Shown: one piece after another, positions 7,918 to 15,574 of the stretch
Position numbering within the stretch: position 1 is the first letter of the stretch
How the letters are laid out: each line of letters begins with the position of its first letter
DNA from: CAYNUJ01 sp964621225
Lineage (GTDB): Bacteria > Bacteroidota > Ignavibacteria > Ignavibacteriales > Melioribacteraceae
Direction: 5' to 3'
Assembly: GCA_964621225.1 (NCBI GenBank)
Contig: CAZULK010000047.1
Location: 1 to 18,191, forward strand
DNA: 18,191 bases
The notes under the pieces: model-generated
Told to the model about the DNA's origin: nothing
Databases searched by the model: none
What the model saw: the letters and a program-made list of their open reading frames with translations, nothing else
Made by a program: the position numbers and the translations under genes

Positions 7918-8226
7918 ATGTTTGCAGTTGTCAATATAGCCGGACAACAGTTTAAGGTTACTGAAAATAAAAAGTATTATGTACCCAGATTGAGTGAAGA
8001 GCCGGAAGCTGAAGTTACTTTCGACGAAGTTTTAATTTACTCCGACGGAAAAAAGACCGAAGTTGGCGCTCCTATGGTAGAAGGTAAAAAAGTAACGGCT
8101 AAGGTTTTGTCTCACGTAAAAGACGATAAAGTGATTGTTTTCAAGAAAAAAAGAAGAAAATCCTACGAAAAGAAAAACGGTCACAGACAATTATTAACAC
8201 AAATTGAAGTTTTGAAAATAGGTTAA
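7918..8226 (+). CDS. rplU: 50S ribosomal protein L21
   Basis: Large-subunit protein that binds 23S rRNA. The 102-residue length and whole sequence fit the family: the start FAVVNIAGQQFKV, a lysine/arginine cluster KKKRRKSYEKKNGHRQ near the end, and the closing QIEVLKIG. Two ATGs lie four bases apart (7914 and 7918); only the second is in the L21 frame and it sits five bases after GGAGG (7908-7912). The first opens a frame of only 13 codons. It is followed after 12 bp by rpmA, the standard pairing. Confidence 0.98.
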   Translation: MFAVVNIAGQQFKVTENKKYYVPRLSEEPEAEVTFDEVLIYSDGKKTEVGAPMVEGKKVTAKVLSHVKDDKVIVFKKKRRKSYEKKNGHRQLLTQIEVLKIG

Positions 8227-8238
8227 GCGGAGGAATAA

Positions 8239-8496
8239 ATGGCTCATAAGAAAGGTCAAGGTTCATCAAGGAACGGTCGTGATAGTAATCCGCAATTTTT
8301 AGGCGTTAAAAGATTTGGTGGTGAAATGGTTTCTGCAGGTTCTATTTTAGTTAGACAACGCGGTACAAAATTTCATCCCGGTGCAAACGTCGGTAAAGGC
8401 GGCGATGATACATTATTCGCAAAAATTGACGGTTATGTAAAATTCGAAACCAGAAGAAATAACCGAAAATTTGTTAGTGTTTATGCTGAATTATAA
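8239..8496 (+). CDS. rpmA: 50S ribosomal protein L27
   Basis: Large-subunit protein whose N-terminal tail reaches the peptidyl-transferase centre. The 85-residue sequence begins MAHKKGQGSSRNGRDS and has the conserved RGTKFHPGANVGKGGDDTLFA. It starts directly with the mature AHKKG tail and has no cleavable N-terminal extension of the kind known in some Firmicutes. GGAGG (8229-8233) lies five bases before the ATG. It shares a transcript with rplU; the Obg GTPase gene that often follows is absent, because a terminator and the opposing mdh come next. Confidence 0.98.
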   Translation: MAHKKGQGSSRNGRDSNPQFLGVKRFGGEMVSAGSILVRQRGTKFHPGANVGKGGDDTLFAKIDGYVKFETRRNNRKFVSVYAEL

Positions 8497-8526
8497 AAAA
8501 AACCCCCGTTGATGCGGGGGTTTTTT
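8494..8526. terminator. Bidirectional terminator between rpmA and mdh
   Basis: The stem CCCCCG (8503-8508) / CGGGGG (8515-8520) with loop TTGATG is flanked by a run of As on the left and a run of six Ts (8521-8526) on the right. The stem extends into A-T pairs and gives a U tract in both directions, so it can stop both the L21/L27 transcript and the opposing mdh transcript. Confidence 0.95.
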
Positions 8527-8542
8527 GTTTTTCTTATCTCTT

Positions 8543-9511
8543 TTAGAATCCTAATCTTTCCATATCTTCTACAAGTTTCTTAACTGCATTCACTGAATTA
8601 TCGAAAGCAGCTTGTTCTTCTTCGTTCAAGGTTAATTCAATTACTCTTTCCACACCATCGGCTCCCAACACTGCAGGTACGCCAACATAGTAACCATTTA
8701 CCCCGAATTCACCGTCTAAATAGGCGCAAGTAGGTAGAACTCTTTTCTGATCTCCCAGAATTGCTTCTGCCATCGCAATTGCCGATGATGCAGGTGAATA
8801 GAATGCACTTCCGGTTTTAAGCAGTTTAACAACTTCGCCGCCTGCCATTTTAGTTCTTTGTACCATAGCGTCCATCACTTCTTTCGCTTTTGCGGTATCA
8901 CCGTTGTACTTCCTTTCCAACATTTCCATTACAGGAACGCCATTAACATTTGCGTAACGAACGAGGGGTACCATTGTATCTCCGTGTCCACCGAGAACCA
9001 TTGCATTAACATCTTTAACGGAAACACCCAATTCCCAAGCGATAAAGGTTGAAAATCTTGAGGAATCAAGTACACCTGCTTGTCCCATAACACGGTTGTG
9101 CGGGAAACCGGAAACCTTTTGGAAAAGTGTAACCATCGCATCGAGCGGATTGGAAATAATTATTACATATGAATTGGGAGCGTGTTCTTTTACGCCCTCG
9201 GCAACAGATTTCATAATTTTAGCATTGGTTGTCAGCAAATCGTCTCTGCTCATACCCGGTTTTCTCGGTAAACCTGCGGTAATAATTACTATATCTGCTC
9301 CGGCAATATCTTTGTATTCATTTGTTCCTTTAACGCTTACATCGAATCTGTCCACTCTCGAGGCTTCTGCAATATCAAGAGTTTTGCCTTGAGGCATATC
9401 TTCTACAATATCAAACATAACAACATCACCCAATTCTCTCATGGCAGCCAACTGGGCCAAAACGCCTCCGATCATTCCGCCGCCAATAAGGGCTATTTTT
9501 TTTCTTGCCAT
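8543..9511 (-). CDS. mdh: Malate dehydrogenase (NAD, LDH-like type)
   Basis: TCA-cycle enzyme interconverting malate and oxaloacetate. The Rossmann motif is GGGMIG (residues 10-15), with D34 at the end of the second strand favouring NAD over NADP. Substrate-binding arginines are R83 and R89 in GLPRKPGMSRDD; arginine at 83 is the malate-specific choice, where lactate dehydrogenases have glutamine. N121, D149, R152 and the catalytic H176 in GGHGDTM are all present. The 322-residue length fits the compact LDH-like MDH of many bacteria. AAGGAG lies about eight bases before the ATG. It is 16 bp downstream of the anti-sigma-like gene and is probably co-transcribed with it; its 3' end faces the bidirectional terminator. 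Confidence 0.97.
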   Translation of the reverse strand: MARKKIALIGGGMIGGVLAQLAAMRELGDVVMFDIVEDMPQGKTLDIAEASRVDRFDVSVKGTNEYKDIAGADIVIITAGLPRKPGMSRDDLLTTNAKIMKSVAEGVKEHAPNSYVIIISNPLDAMVTLFQKVSGFPHNRVMGQAGVLDSSRFSTFIAWELGVSVKDVNAMVLGGHGDTMVPLVRYANVNGVPVMEMLERKYNGDTAKAKEVMDAMVQRTKMAGGEVVKLLKTGSAFYSPASSAIAMAEAILGDQKRVLPTCAYLDGEFGVNGYYVGVPAVLGADGVERVIELTLNEEEQAAFDNSVNAVKKLVEDMERLGF

Positions 9512-9527
9512 AACTTTACTCCTTTTT

Positions 9528-9938
9528 TTATTCTTTGTTCATATTTATGGTTAACACCAATTCTGTGCCATCCTCGGTGAAATTATACTTAACATCGTCA
9601 ATAATGGTTTTCATGATATGAATTCCTCTTCCACTTTCCTTCATCATGTTTTCCGGTAAAGTTGGGTCCGGAACATCCTCCGGGATAAATCCGTTTCCTT
9701 CATCTTTAAAAGTTATTATTAATTTTTCGTCAATAAGTTCAATGGTTACTTCTACTTTTTTGTTCGGATCGGATTTATTTCCGTGGATTATGCTATTCGA
9801 AATGGCTTCGGAAACTGCCATTCCAATCAAATTACTCTTTTCCTCCGAAAGTTTTAATTCGGAGATAGAATTTAATACCCACTCCTCAATTTCGGGTATT
9901 CGGGATGTTTCGCTGGGTATTATTTTTCTGATTTTCAT
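9528..9938 (-). CDS. RsbW/SpoIIAB-like ATP-binding protein (anti-sigma or serine kinase family)
   Basis: A 136-residue single GHKL ATPase domain of the HATPase_c_2 type, which includes RsbW and SpoIIAB. Members bind a sigma factor or phosphorylate an STAS-domain antagonist. The N box is E44, N48 and H52 in SEAISNSIIHGN; the first glycine box is DEGNG (79-83) and the second SGRGIHIMK (102-110). It has no histidine phosphoacceptor domain, so it is not a sensor kinase. ATG at 9938 is preferred to the TTG just before it; no clear Shine-Dalgarno sequence is seen. No anti-anti-sigma (STAS) partner, PP2C phosphatase or sigma factor is encoded in the window. Its partner and target are unknown, and its coupling to mdh is unusual. 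Confidence 0.9.
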   Translation of the reverse strand: MKIRKIIPSETSRIPEIEEWVLNSISELKLSEEKSNLIGMAVSEAISNSIIHGNKSDPNKKVEVTIELIDEKLIITFKDEGNGFIPEDVPDPTLPENMMKESGRGIHIMKTIIDDVKYNFTEDGTELVLTINMNKE

Positions 9939-9994
9939 CAAATGTTTTTGTAACTAAAATTATTATTTAACAATTCAATTTAATCACTTTTTGA

Positions 9995-11899
9995 CTAAAA
10001 GTTCCAATTAACCTTAAACATTAAATTTGCCAATTCTCTTCTGGTGTTGTCTTCGTTCCTTATGTTTTCGAACCATCCGTACAAATTGAAATAGAGAGTG
10101 TTCAATCTTAAACTAATATCAGCCAAAGGGCCTATGCTATTGTAAAGTTTATCTTTTATTTTTTCCAGTTCTGAATTGAATTTATAAGTTTGCAAAGAAA
10201 AATATCTCAGTCCAACTCCGAGTTCCAATTTTCTATATAAATAAACCAGTTTGGGGATGAAAAGAGTTTCCTCCAAGAACCTGCTTGGCCGTGTTTTGAA
10301 ATCATTCCATTTGAAATCGCCTTGTTCGGAAAGTTTAATGTATCCGTTAAAAACTGTGAATAATCTTTTGCTTAATTTTATTGAAGTTGAATCTCGTAAA
10401 ACAAATTGCCTAAAGCTAAAACTCTTGAAATTCGGGTTCAGGTCTTCAAAGTCGTAAACAGTATAGTTTGCAGATACCTCCGCACTAGTGGATGATTGAA
10501 TAACATTAGAATAGTAATTCCCTGCGGTATTTAATTTTATAAATCTTTTGTAGTTATTGTTCGAACTCCTTTCCGCAAAAATGTATACAACATGATTTAA
10601 TGCGACTTCAGTGTTTAAGGAAAAGGAAAAGAATGAATTTAATTTTTTGATATACCCCAAACGCATCAATGAAAGGAGTTCATCCCTATCGTCAAAATTA
10701 TTTTCACTGGGTGTGTCGTAAATTAGCTTTCTATGTAAAAAGCTAAAATAGATTCTGTCCTTTTCGGTAAAGTCAAAATTAAGTGCACCGGATAGGGTTA
10801 TTTGTTTTGCCTGATTATTTTTTTGCTTCTCCAGTTCCACTCTTTCCTGGTAAAATATTTCATTCGCACCTTCTATCCTTTTTGCTTTATGTGTTTCTTG
10901 TCTTTCATTATACTGCAGTCTTAAGAAAGAATTCATTTTGTTGTAAGCATATCTGTATGTCCCGTCAAGATTGATTCTTAATTCTTCAATTAATGCATCG
11001 AACGAAGATGCGTTTAAGTTGTCCGTTAATACATATCTTGTGTTTCTGTCGATGTTTCTTAGTAGAACGGCTCCGTTAATTTGGAAAGTTGAATGTATTT
11101 CGGGTTCAGAGTAAATGAAATTATTTGCGATAGAATATCTTTCCTCGCTTCTGCTTTGAATATTGTTGGTTATATTAAAAAATCGCTGTGTTAAAGTATC
11201 GCTTTGGAAATAAAAATCCTTTCTCTTTTCCGAATATTGAACAGCCAAGGAATTGTTGAAATTCTTTGCAAATTTGCTTGACAGATTTATTCTTGCATCT
11301 CTGACGAGATTTTTTCTCGGGGAAATATCCTCATTTTCAAATTTCATCGAACCATTGAGTAGCAAATCATTTATTTTCATTTTATCCACTACCATTTCGG
11401 CTCCGTATAATGCTCCCCGGTCTGTTTCGTTCACTTGTTCATTTATTTCATATCCCACAAACGGAATTAAATTAATTCTATCTGCCGGTATTATCTTTCC
11501 GTACACAGAAGCATTATGATTGGAAGCACTACCGATGCTCAGGTTTCTATCGTCGGAATAAATATTGCTTTGGGCAAGTATACCTGTTTTGAAATTTTGT
11601 GCGATATTATATTCGTTAATGAATGAGAAATTTTGCTCGTCCTTTATATGATTTGGTCTTGACTTCACAACCGTAGAGTTAAACGTTTCGTTCACACCAA
11701 GAAAAACATTACCGAAGTTTTTCGAGTAGATCAGATTGTTTTTTAAGCTGTAGGTGTTTAATTGCTTATCGAACAGTGAAGAAAGAAGAAGCGGGGAATA
11801 ATTGCCGAGTTGAAAATTTAATGAATCACCGGTTTGCACAATCTGCGAATAAATCGAAGTGATTATCAGAAAGTTCAATATGAAGAATATTCTTTTCAC
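9995..11899 (-). CDS. Predicted outer-membrane beta-barrel protein, unknown function
   Basis: A 634-residue protein with a typical signal peptide (KRIFFILNFLIITSIYS, then Q) and no hydrophobic helix after it. From about residue 40 to the end it consists of short alternating amphipathic stretches rich in F, Y, N and S, separated by polar turns, and it ends in VNWNF. A terminal phenylalanine after alternating residues is the usual barrel-assembly signal of outer-membrane proteins. I do not recognise a family; no plug or TonB box is evident, so a substrate receptor of the SusC type is unlikely. The GTG start overlaps the TGA of the preceding lipoprotein gene by four bases (11896-11899), so translation is probably coupled. 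The function is open: a porin-like channel or partner of the lipoprotein is plausible. Confidence 0.78.
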   Translation of the reverse strand: MKRIFFILNFLIITSIYSQIVQTGDSLNFQLGNYSPLLLSSLFDKQLNTYSLKNNLIYSKNFGNVFLGVNETFNSTVVKSRPNHIKDEQNFSFINEYNIAQNFKTGILAQSNIYSDDRNLSIGSASNHNASVYGKIIPADRINLIPFVGYEINEQVNETDRGALYGAEMVVDKMKINDLLLNGSMKFENEDISPRKNLVRDARINLSSKFAKNFNNSLAVQYSEKRKDFYFQSDTLTQRFFNITNNIQSRSEERYSIANNFIYSEPEIHSTFQINGAVLLRNIDRNTRYVLTDNLNASSFDALIEELRINLDGTYRYAYNKMNSFLRLQYNERQETHKAKRIEGANEIFYQERVELEKQKNNQAKQITLSGALNFDFTEKDRIYFSFLHRKLIYDTPSENNFDDRDELLSLMRLGYIKKLNSFFSFSLNTEVALNHVVYIFAERSSNNNYKRFIKLNTAGNYYSNVIQSSTSAEVSANYTVYDFEDLNPNFKSFSFRQFVLRDSTSIKLSKRLFTVFNGYIKLSEQGDFKWNDFKTRPSRFLEETLFIPKLVYLYRKLELGVGLRYFSLQTYKFNSELEKIKDKLYNSIGPLADISLRLNTLYFNLYGWFENIRNEDNTRRELANLMFKVNWNF

Positions 11900-12888
11900 T
11901 TCAACCCCGGAGAATATTGGAAACTGTTGAATCCGGAGAAAACATTAGCATAATTCAATGTGGAGGAATAAGCTGCAATTCTCCAATAATATTTTTTATT
12001 CGGAATCAGATAAGTCGTTCCAAATGGTACCGTTAACGTATCGTGAATTGCGGTGCTGCTAACAGTAACCTGGTCAACAATATCTACATATTGATTATTC
12101 TGAATAAATATCTTGTAGGTAGCTGGTGCACCGCTAGTAATGAATTTAAAATTAAACATGGAAGAATCTATCGATTCGTTTATAGGGAACAACGGTTCCG
12201 GTGCATCCAATAAAATATCGGTCACACTTCTGGAAAACCCGCTTTTTAGGTTTCCTTTGTCCACGGCTTTAATTTGATAGTAATATCTGGTCAACAATTT
12301 CAAGTTTAGTGTATCTTCGAAAATTGTTGTGCGGGAAGTCCCAATTAAATTGCTCTGGTTTACAGAGCCTTGTATGTCCGTTCTGTAAATTTCGTAATGA
12401 TCTATGTCGCTATCATAATTATTTGCCCAAGTAAGAATTATTTTTCTTCCGGTTTCCCAATTCTGAGCAAATATATTTAATAGATGAGGTGTTAAGGGAG
12501 GATACAGATTTACCGGTTTTGCAGAAACATAATTTGAGAAATTGCTTTCCACATTTTGCTTATTAACTGAAGTTAATTTATAAAAATAGGTTGTATCATA
12601 CTCCAATGAGTCGTCATAATAAAATGGTTCTGTTGTAAAATCGATTTTTTGAAAATTCAATGTGTCATTTTCTGAGCGGTAAATATTAAATCCTTTTCTA
12701 TTTTGCTCTAAAAAATAGTTCCATTCCAATCCAATCACACCATCGTGGGCCCTGAAAATATTTAACCCGTCGGGTATTGCAGTCAATTCAAAATCGTTGG
12801 AATTATCAATAATGGATTCCCTGCACGAAAAAACAAATATCAAGGAAAGAAAATATAATGATTGCAATATTATATTTAATTTCCTCAT
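11896..12888 (-). CDS. Lipoprotein with fibronectin type III repeats
   Basis: A 330-residue secreted protein with an N-terminal hydrophobic segment and lipobox ending FSC, which puts the lipidated cysteine at residue 22. Two clear FnIII domains follow. About 37-125 has LEWNYFLEQNRKGFNIYRSE and later YFYKLTSVNKQNVES. About 129-225 has LTWANNYDSDIDHYEIYRT and later YYYQIKAVDKGNLKSG. A third, more diverged unit spans about 228-325 and ends in YYWRIAAYSS. The repeats suggest a binding or scaffolding role at the cell envelope; no catalytic motif is visible. It starts 17 bp after the AI-2E family gene and its stop overlaps the start of the barrel gene, so the two surface proteins are probably made together. 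The ligand is unknown. Confidence 0.85.
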   Translation of the reverse strand: MRKLNIILQSLYFLSLIFVFSCRESIIDNSNDFELTAIPDGLNIFRAHDGVIGLEWNYFLEQNRKGFNIYRSENDTLNFQKIDFTTEPFYYDDSLEYDTTYFYKLTSVNKQNVESNFSNYVSAKPVNLYPPLTPHLLNIFAQNWETGRKIILTWANNYDSDIDHYEIYRTDIQGSVNQSNLIGTSRTTIFEDTLNLKLLTRYYYQIKAVDKGNLKSGFSRSVTDILLDAPEPLFPINESIDSSMFNFKFITSGAPATYKIFIQNNQYVDIVDQVTVSSTAIHDTLTVPFGTTYLIPNKKYYWRIAAYSSTLNYANVFSGFNSFQYSPGLK

Positions 12889-12905
12889 TTTATCCGTACA
12901 AGTAA

Positions 12906-13955
12906 TTATGCTTTAATAATTTTATACTTTTTATATCCCAAATATATTTCTTTAGCGGCCGTACGGATTACAGTGGCAACGGGAACAGCCAACAACATTC
13001 CGAATACGCCCATCACTTGGCTACCTACAATAATTAAAATAATTATTGCCAAAGGATGAAGATCAACTGATTTTGAAAATACGTTGGGTTGAATGAATCC
13101 GTTGTCTATGGTATAAACAGCCAAGAACATTATTATTATACTGGGAAGCATGGATAGATTTCCGAATTGAACAATTGAAATAATAATTGCCGGCAAACCT
13201 CCCACAATCGGGCCGAAATAAGGGATGAGGTGACCTATACCTGCAACAAACCCGATAGTGACTGAGTTCTTTATCCCTAATATTGACAATCCAATTGCAC
13301 TTAATGCTCCTACTACAAAAGCATCGAAAATCCAACCACGAACGAATCTTCCTAATTGAATTGAAATTTCGTGAATCACAGAATAAGACATCTCGAAATA
13401 TCTGTTAGGCATAATATTGATTAAGCCTTTGATAATTCTTTTATTATCCTTCAACAAGAAATATGTCATAAAAGGAACAATCACCGCAATGGCAAGTATC
13501 GAAACAATTTGAGAGACAATATGGGAAATATTATCTATACTGGAAAAGAAAAGGGATGAGAAAAATTCACTAAGCTTGGCGGCAAAATCTGTTGTATCCA
13601 GAAACGGAATATATTCTCCCAAAGAGGATTGTATTTGTCCTAACACGTTGGAAATTTTTTCTTGGGAAATATTAGAGGTAAGAGCGTTCATCTGTGTAAC
13701 AATAGTTGGGACAAATACGGATATACCTAAAACAATAAGGAATGCTGCCAAACCAAGCACAATTAGTACCGCAATGTTTCTTCTCATTCCTTGTTGTTCA
13801 AGAATTGAAATTAAAGGATTAAAAATCATTGCAATTAAAATTGAGATGGCAAGCATTACCAGAAGATCGAAAAAGACAATTGCCAAATAGATTCCAGCAG
13901 CAAAGGCTAAAATTCCGAAAATTATTTTTAGTGCACTTTTTGTTCCTCGTTCCAT
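12906..13955 (-). CDS. AI-2E family transporter (PerM/TqsA-like permease)
   Basis: A 349-residue inner-membrane protein with several hydrophobic helices in two blocks around a soluble middle (about 95-145). Family marks in the C-terminal half are GIGHLIPYFGPIVGGLPAII, then the QPNVFSKSVDLHPLAII segment, and the final GVFGMLLAVPVATVIRTA. The family name comes from TqsA, linked to autoinducer-2 export in E. coli, but other members are Na+/H+ antiporters or of unknown substrate, so quorum sensing should not be inferred here. The ATG at 13955 lacks a clear Shine-Dalgarno sequence. It is the first gene of a leftward run, divergent from pta across 118 bp, with the FnIII lipoprotein 17 bp downstream. 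Confidence 0.93.
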   Translation of the reverse strand: MERGTKSALKIIFGILAFAAGIYLAIVFFDLLVMLAISILIAMIFNPLISILEQQGMRRNIAVLIVLGLAAFLIVLGISVFVPTIVTQMNALTSNISQEKISNVLGQIQSSLGEYIPFLDTTDFAAKLSEFFSSLFFSSIDNISHIVSQIVSILAIAVIVPFMTYFLLKDNKRIIKGLINIMPNRYFEMSYSVIHEISIQLGRFVRGWIFDAFVVGALSAIGLSILGIKNSVTIGFVAGIGHLIPYFGPIVGGLPAIIISIVQFGNLSMLPSIIIMFLAVYTIDNGFIQPNVFSKSVDLHPLAIIILIIVGSQVMGVFGMLLAVPVATVIRTAAKEIYLGYKKYKIIKA

Positions 13956-14073
13956 GGCATTTTTTCAGTTGATGAATAATTCTATTCTTAAAATTAACAA
14001 AATCTACGACTAAATGAAGCGTTCTTTTATTATATTTCGAAGTCTTTTTTTAAGATTTAATTGAGGAACAGAA

Positions 14074-15057
14074 ATGGCAGAGTTAGAATTATTACAGACT
14101 ATACGAAATAAGGCGAAGGAAAGAAAGAAGACTATTGTACTACCGGAATCCCATGATGAGCGCGTTCTCAAAGCAGCGGCAACTCTTTCGAATGAAGGAA
14201 TTGCGAAAGTGATTCTACTTGGCGATGAACAAAAAGTAAGGGAAGATGTTTCTTCACTCAATCTGGATTTACAAGGCGTTAGAATTATCGATCATCAAAA
14301 ATCAGAATTGCTGAGCGATTTTTCGAATATATTTTTCAATCTTCGCAAACACAAAGGCATTACCATAGAACAAGCCCGCGAAACAATGAAAAGAGACCTT
14401 TTCTTCGGAGCGATGCTGGTAAGAGAAAATATGGCTGACGGATTTGTTGCAGGCTCCGTAGCTTCAACCGGAGATGTGTTAAGAGCCGCATTGCAATGTG
14501 TTGGAATGCCCGAAGGTATTTCGATCGTTTCATCATTCTTTTTAATGATATTTCCCGAAAGACATTTTTCATTTGCAGATTGCGCCGTAGTGCCGAATCC
14601 TGATGCAAACCAATTGGCAGATATTGCTATCACTACAGCAGATAATCATAAAAAATTAACCGGGGAAGAACCGGTTGTTGCAATGCTTTCTTTTTCAACC
14701 AAGGGAAGCGCCAAGCATGAATTGGTAGACAAAGTAATTGAGGCAACAAAAATTGCTAAAGAAAAACGTCCCGATCTTAAAATTGACGGTGAACTTCAGT
14801 TTGATGCGGCAATCATTTCTTCCATTGGTAAGAGAAAAGCTCCCGATAGCGATGTGGCCGGAAAAGCAAATGTATTGGTTTTCCCAGATCTAAACGCAGG
14901 AAATATTGGATATAAAATAGCCCAGAGATTGGGAGGAGCTGAAGCTGTTGGACCTGTAGTTCAAGGGTTGAAAAAACCTCTATTCGATTTAAGTAGGGGA
15001 TGCAGTGTTGAAGATATTGTGAATACCTCTGCAATTGCCTCTTTGATGGCTGAATAA
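14074..15057 (+). CDS. pta: Phosphate acetyltransferase
   Basis: Cytoplasmic enzyme interconverting acetyl-CoA plus phosphate and acetyl phosphate plus CoA, used with acetate kinase for overflow acetate formation or acetate use. The 327 residues form the short catalytic type without the N-terminal DRTGG/BioD-like domains of the long E. coli enzyme. Visible family blocks are TIVLPESHDERVLKAA near the start, DGFVAGSVASTGDVLRAALQ, VVPNPDANQLADIA and the C-terminal RLGGAEAVGPVVQGLKKP with the closing SVEDIVNTSAIAS. GAGGA (14063-14067) lies six bases before the ATG. Acetate kinase is not in the window; a terminator follows at once, so the gene is transcribed alone. The phosphate butyryltransferase relatives are the main alternative, but overall similarity favours Pta. 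Confidence 0.94.
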   Translation: MAELELLQTIRNKAKERKKTIVLPESHDERVLKAAATLSNEGIAKVILLGDEQKVREDVSSLNLDLQGVRIIDHQKSELLSDFSNIFFNLRKHKGITIEQARETMKRDLFFGAMLVRENMADGFVAGSVASTGDVLRAALQCVGMPEGISIVSSFFLMIFPERHFSFADCAVVPNPDANQLADIAITTADNHKKLTGEEPVVAMLSFSTKGSAKHELVDKVIEATKIAKEKRPDLKIDGELQFDAAIISSIGKRKAPDSDVAGKANVLVFPDLNAGNIGYKIAQRLGGAEAVGPVVQGLKKPLFDLSRGCSVEDIVNTSAIASLMAE

Positions 15058-15063
15058 AAATTA

Positions 15064-15083
15064 CCCCCGCGTTTTAGCGGGGG
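15064..15083. terminator. Terminator hairpin between pta and the TerB-like gene
   Basis: A perfect 7-bp stem (CCCCCGC / GCGGGGG) with loop GTTTTA lies in the 32-bp space between two converging genes. The plus-strand tail is an interrupted T-rich stretch. On the minus strand the hairpin is followed by an interrupted U-rich stretch (TAATTTTTA), so it probably works in both directions. Confidence 0.85.
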
Positions 15084-15089
15084 TTCAAT

Positions 15090-15560
15090 TTATTTTAATT
15101 CCGCCTGTACTTCACTTTTTGCCGCAATCATATCTTTGTGAGAAATATGTAAGCTATTACTTATCTTTCTTATCAAATAATCTTCATATGGATGAAGATC
15201 GTCATCAACAAAGATCAACCGCCAAAGATTTTTAACTATTTCGTATTTATCCTGTTGATTTGAATTTGCGTTCACTTCGGAAGTAAATTCATACAAACTC
15301 AGACTGTCTTCAACTGATCTTTTGGAAAGCTCAATTAATTCCTTAACATATTCTGAATCCAAATTGAAGAGATTTCCCATCAATTCAATCACTTTCTCTT
15401 TTTCTATGTCCAGGAACTGTTCGTCTGCATTAGCTATTTCGATAAACAGAGCACAAGTGGCAATCTGCAATCTTTTTTGAGGATCTATTTCCCTCAGCCA
15501 ATCGTAATCATCCAAAGAGGATTTTTTCTTGCTAATAATAGCTTTGATTTTTTTTAACAT
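15090..15560 (-). CDS. TerB-like (tellurite-resistance family fold) protein
   Basis: A 156-residue soluble, mostly helical protein. From about residue 30 it shows the TerB pattern: ATCALFIEIANADEQFLDIE, where the acidic ADE is the first metal-type motif, and about 75 residues later LWRLIFVDDDLHPYEDYLI, where DDD..PYE repeats it. Such paired acidic motifs are known in the TerB family; the biochemical role is unsettled, and the name does not show tellurite resistance, as no other ter gene is present. GAGGA before the ATG gives a good ribosome site. It starts 14 bp after malQ on the same strand, so co-transcription is likely, and it ends against the terminator shared with pta. Confidence 0.85.
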   Translation of the reverse strand: MLKKIKAIISKKKSSLDDYDWLREIDPQKRLQIATCALFIEIANADEQFLDIEKEKVIELMGNLFNLDSEYVKELIELSKRSVEDSLSLYEFTSEVNANSNQQDKYEIVKNLWRLIFVDDDLHPYEDYLIRKISNSLHISHKDMIAAKSEVQAELK

Positions 15561-15574
15561 AAATTCCTCACAAT

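Noticed and set aside
9096..9392. Plus-strand frame of 98 codons within mdh
   Set aside because: It overlaps the substrate-binding and Rossmann parts of a clearly real malate dehydrogenase; no independent signals.
9528..9938. Two-component sensor histidine kinase
   Set aside because: Only the ATPase domain is present, with no histidine phosphoacceptor, sensor or membrane part.
12906..13955. Quorum-sensing (AI-2) exporter
   Set aside because: The AI-2E family name does not establish the substrate, and no luxS or lsr gene is in the window.
15090..15560. Tellurite-resistance operon
   Set aside because: Only a lone TerB-fold protein is present; no terA, terC, terD or terZ-like gene is nearby.
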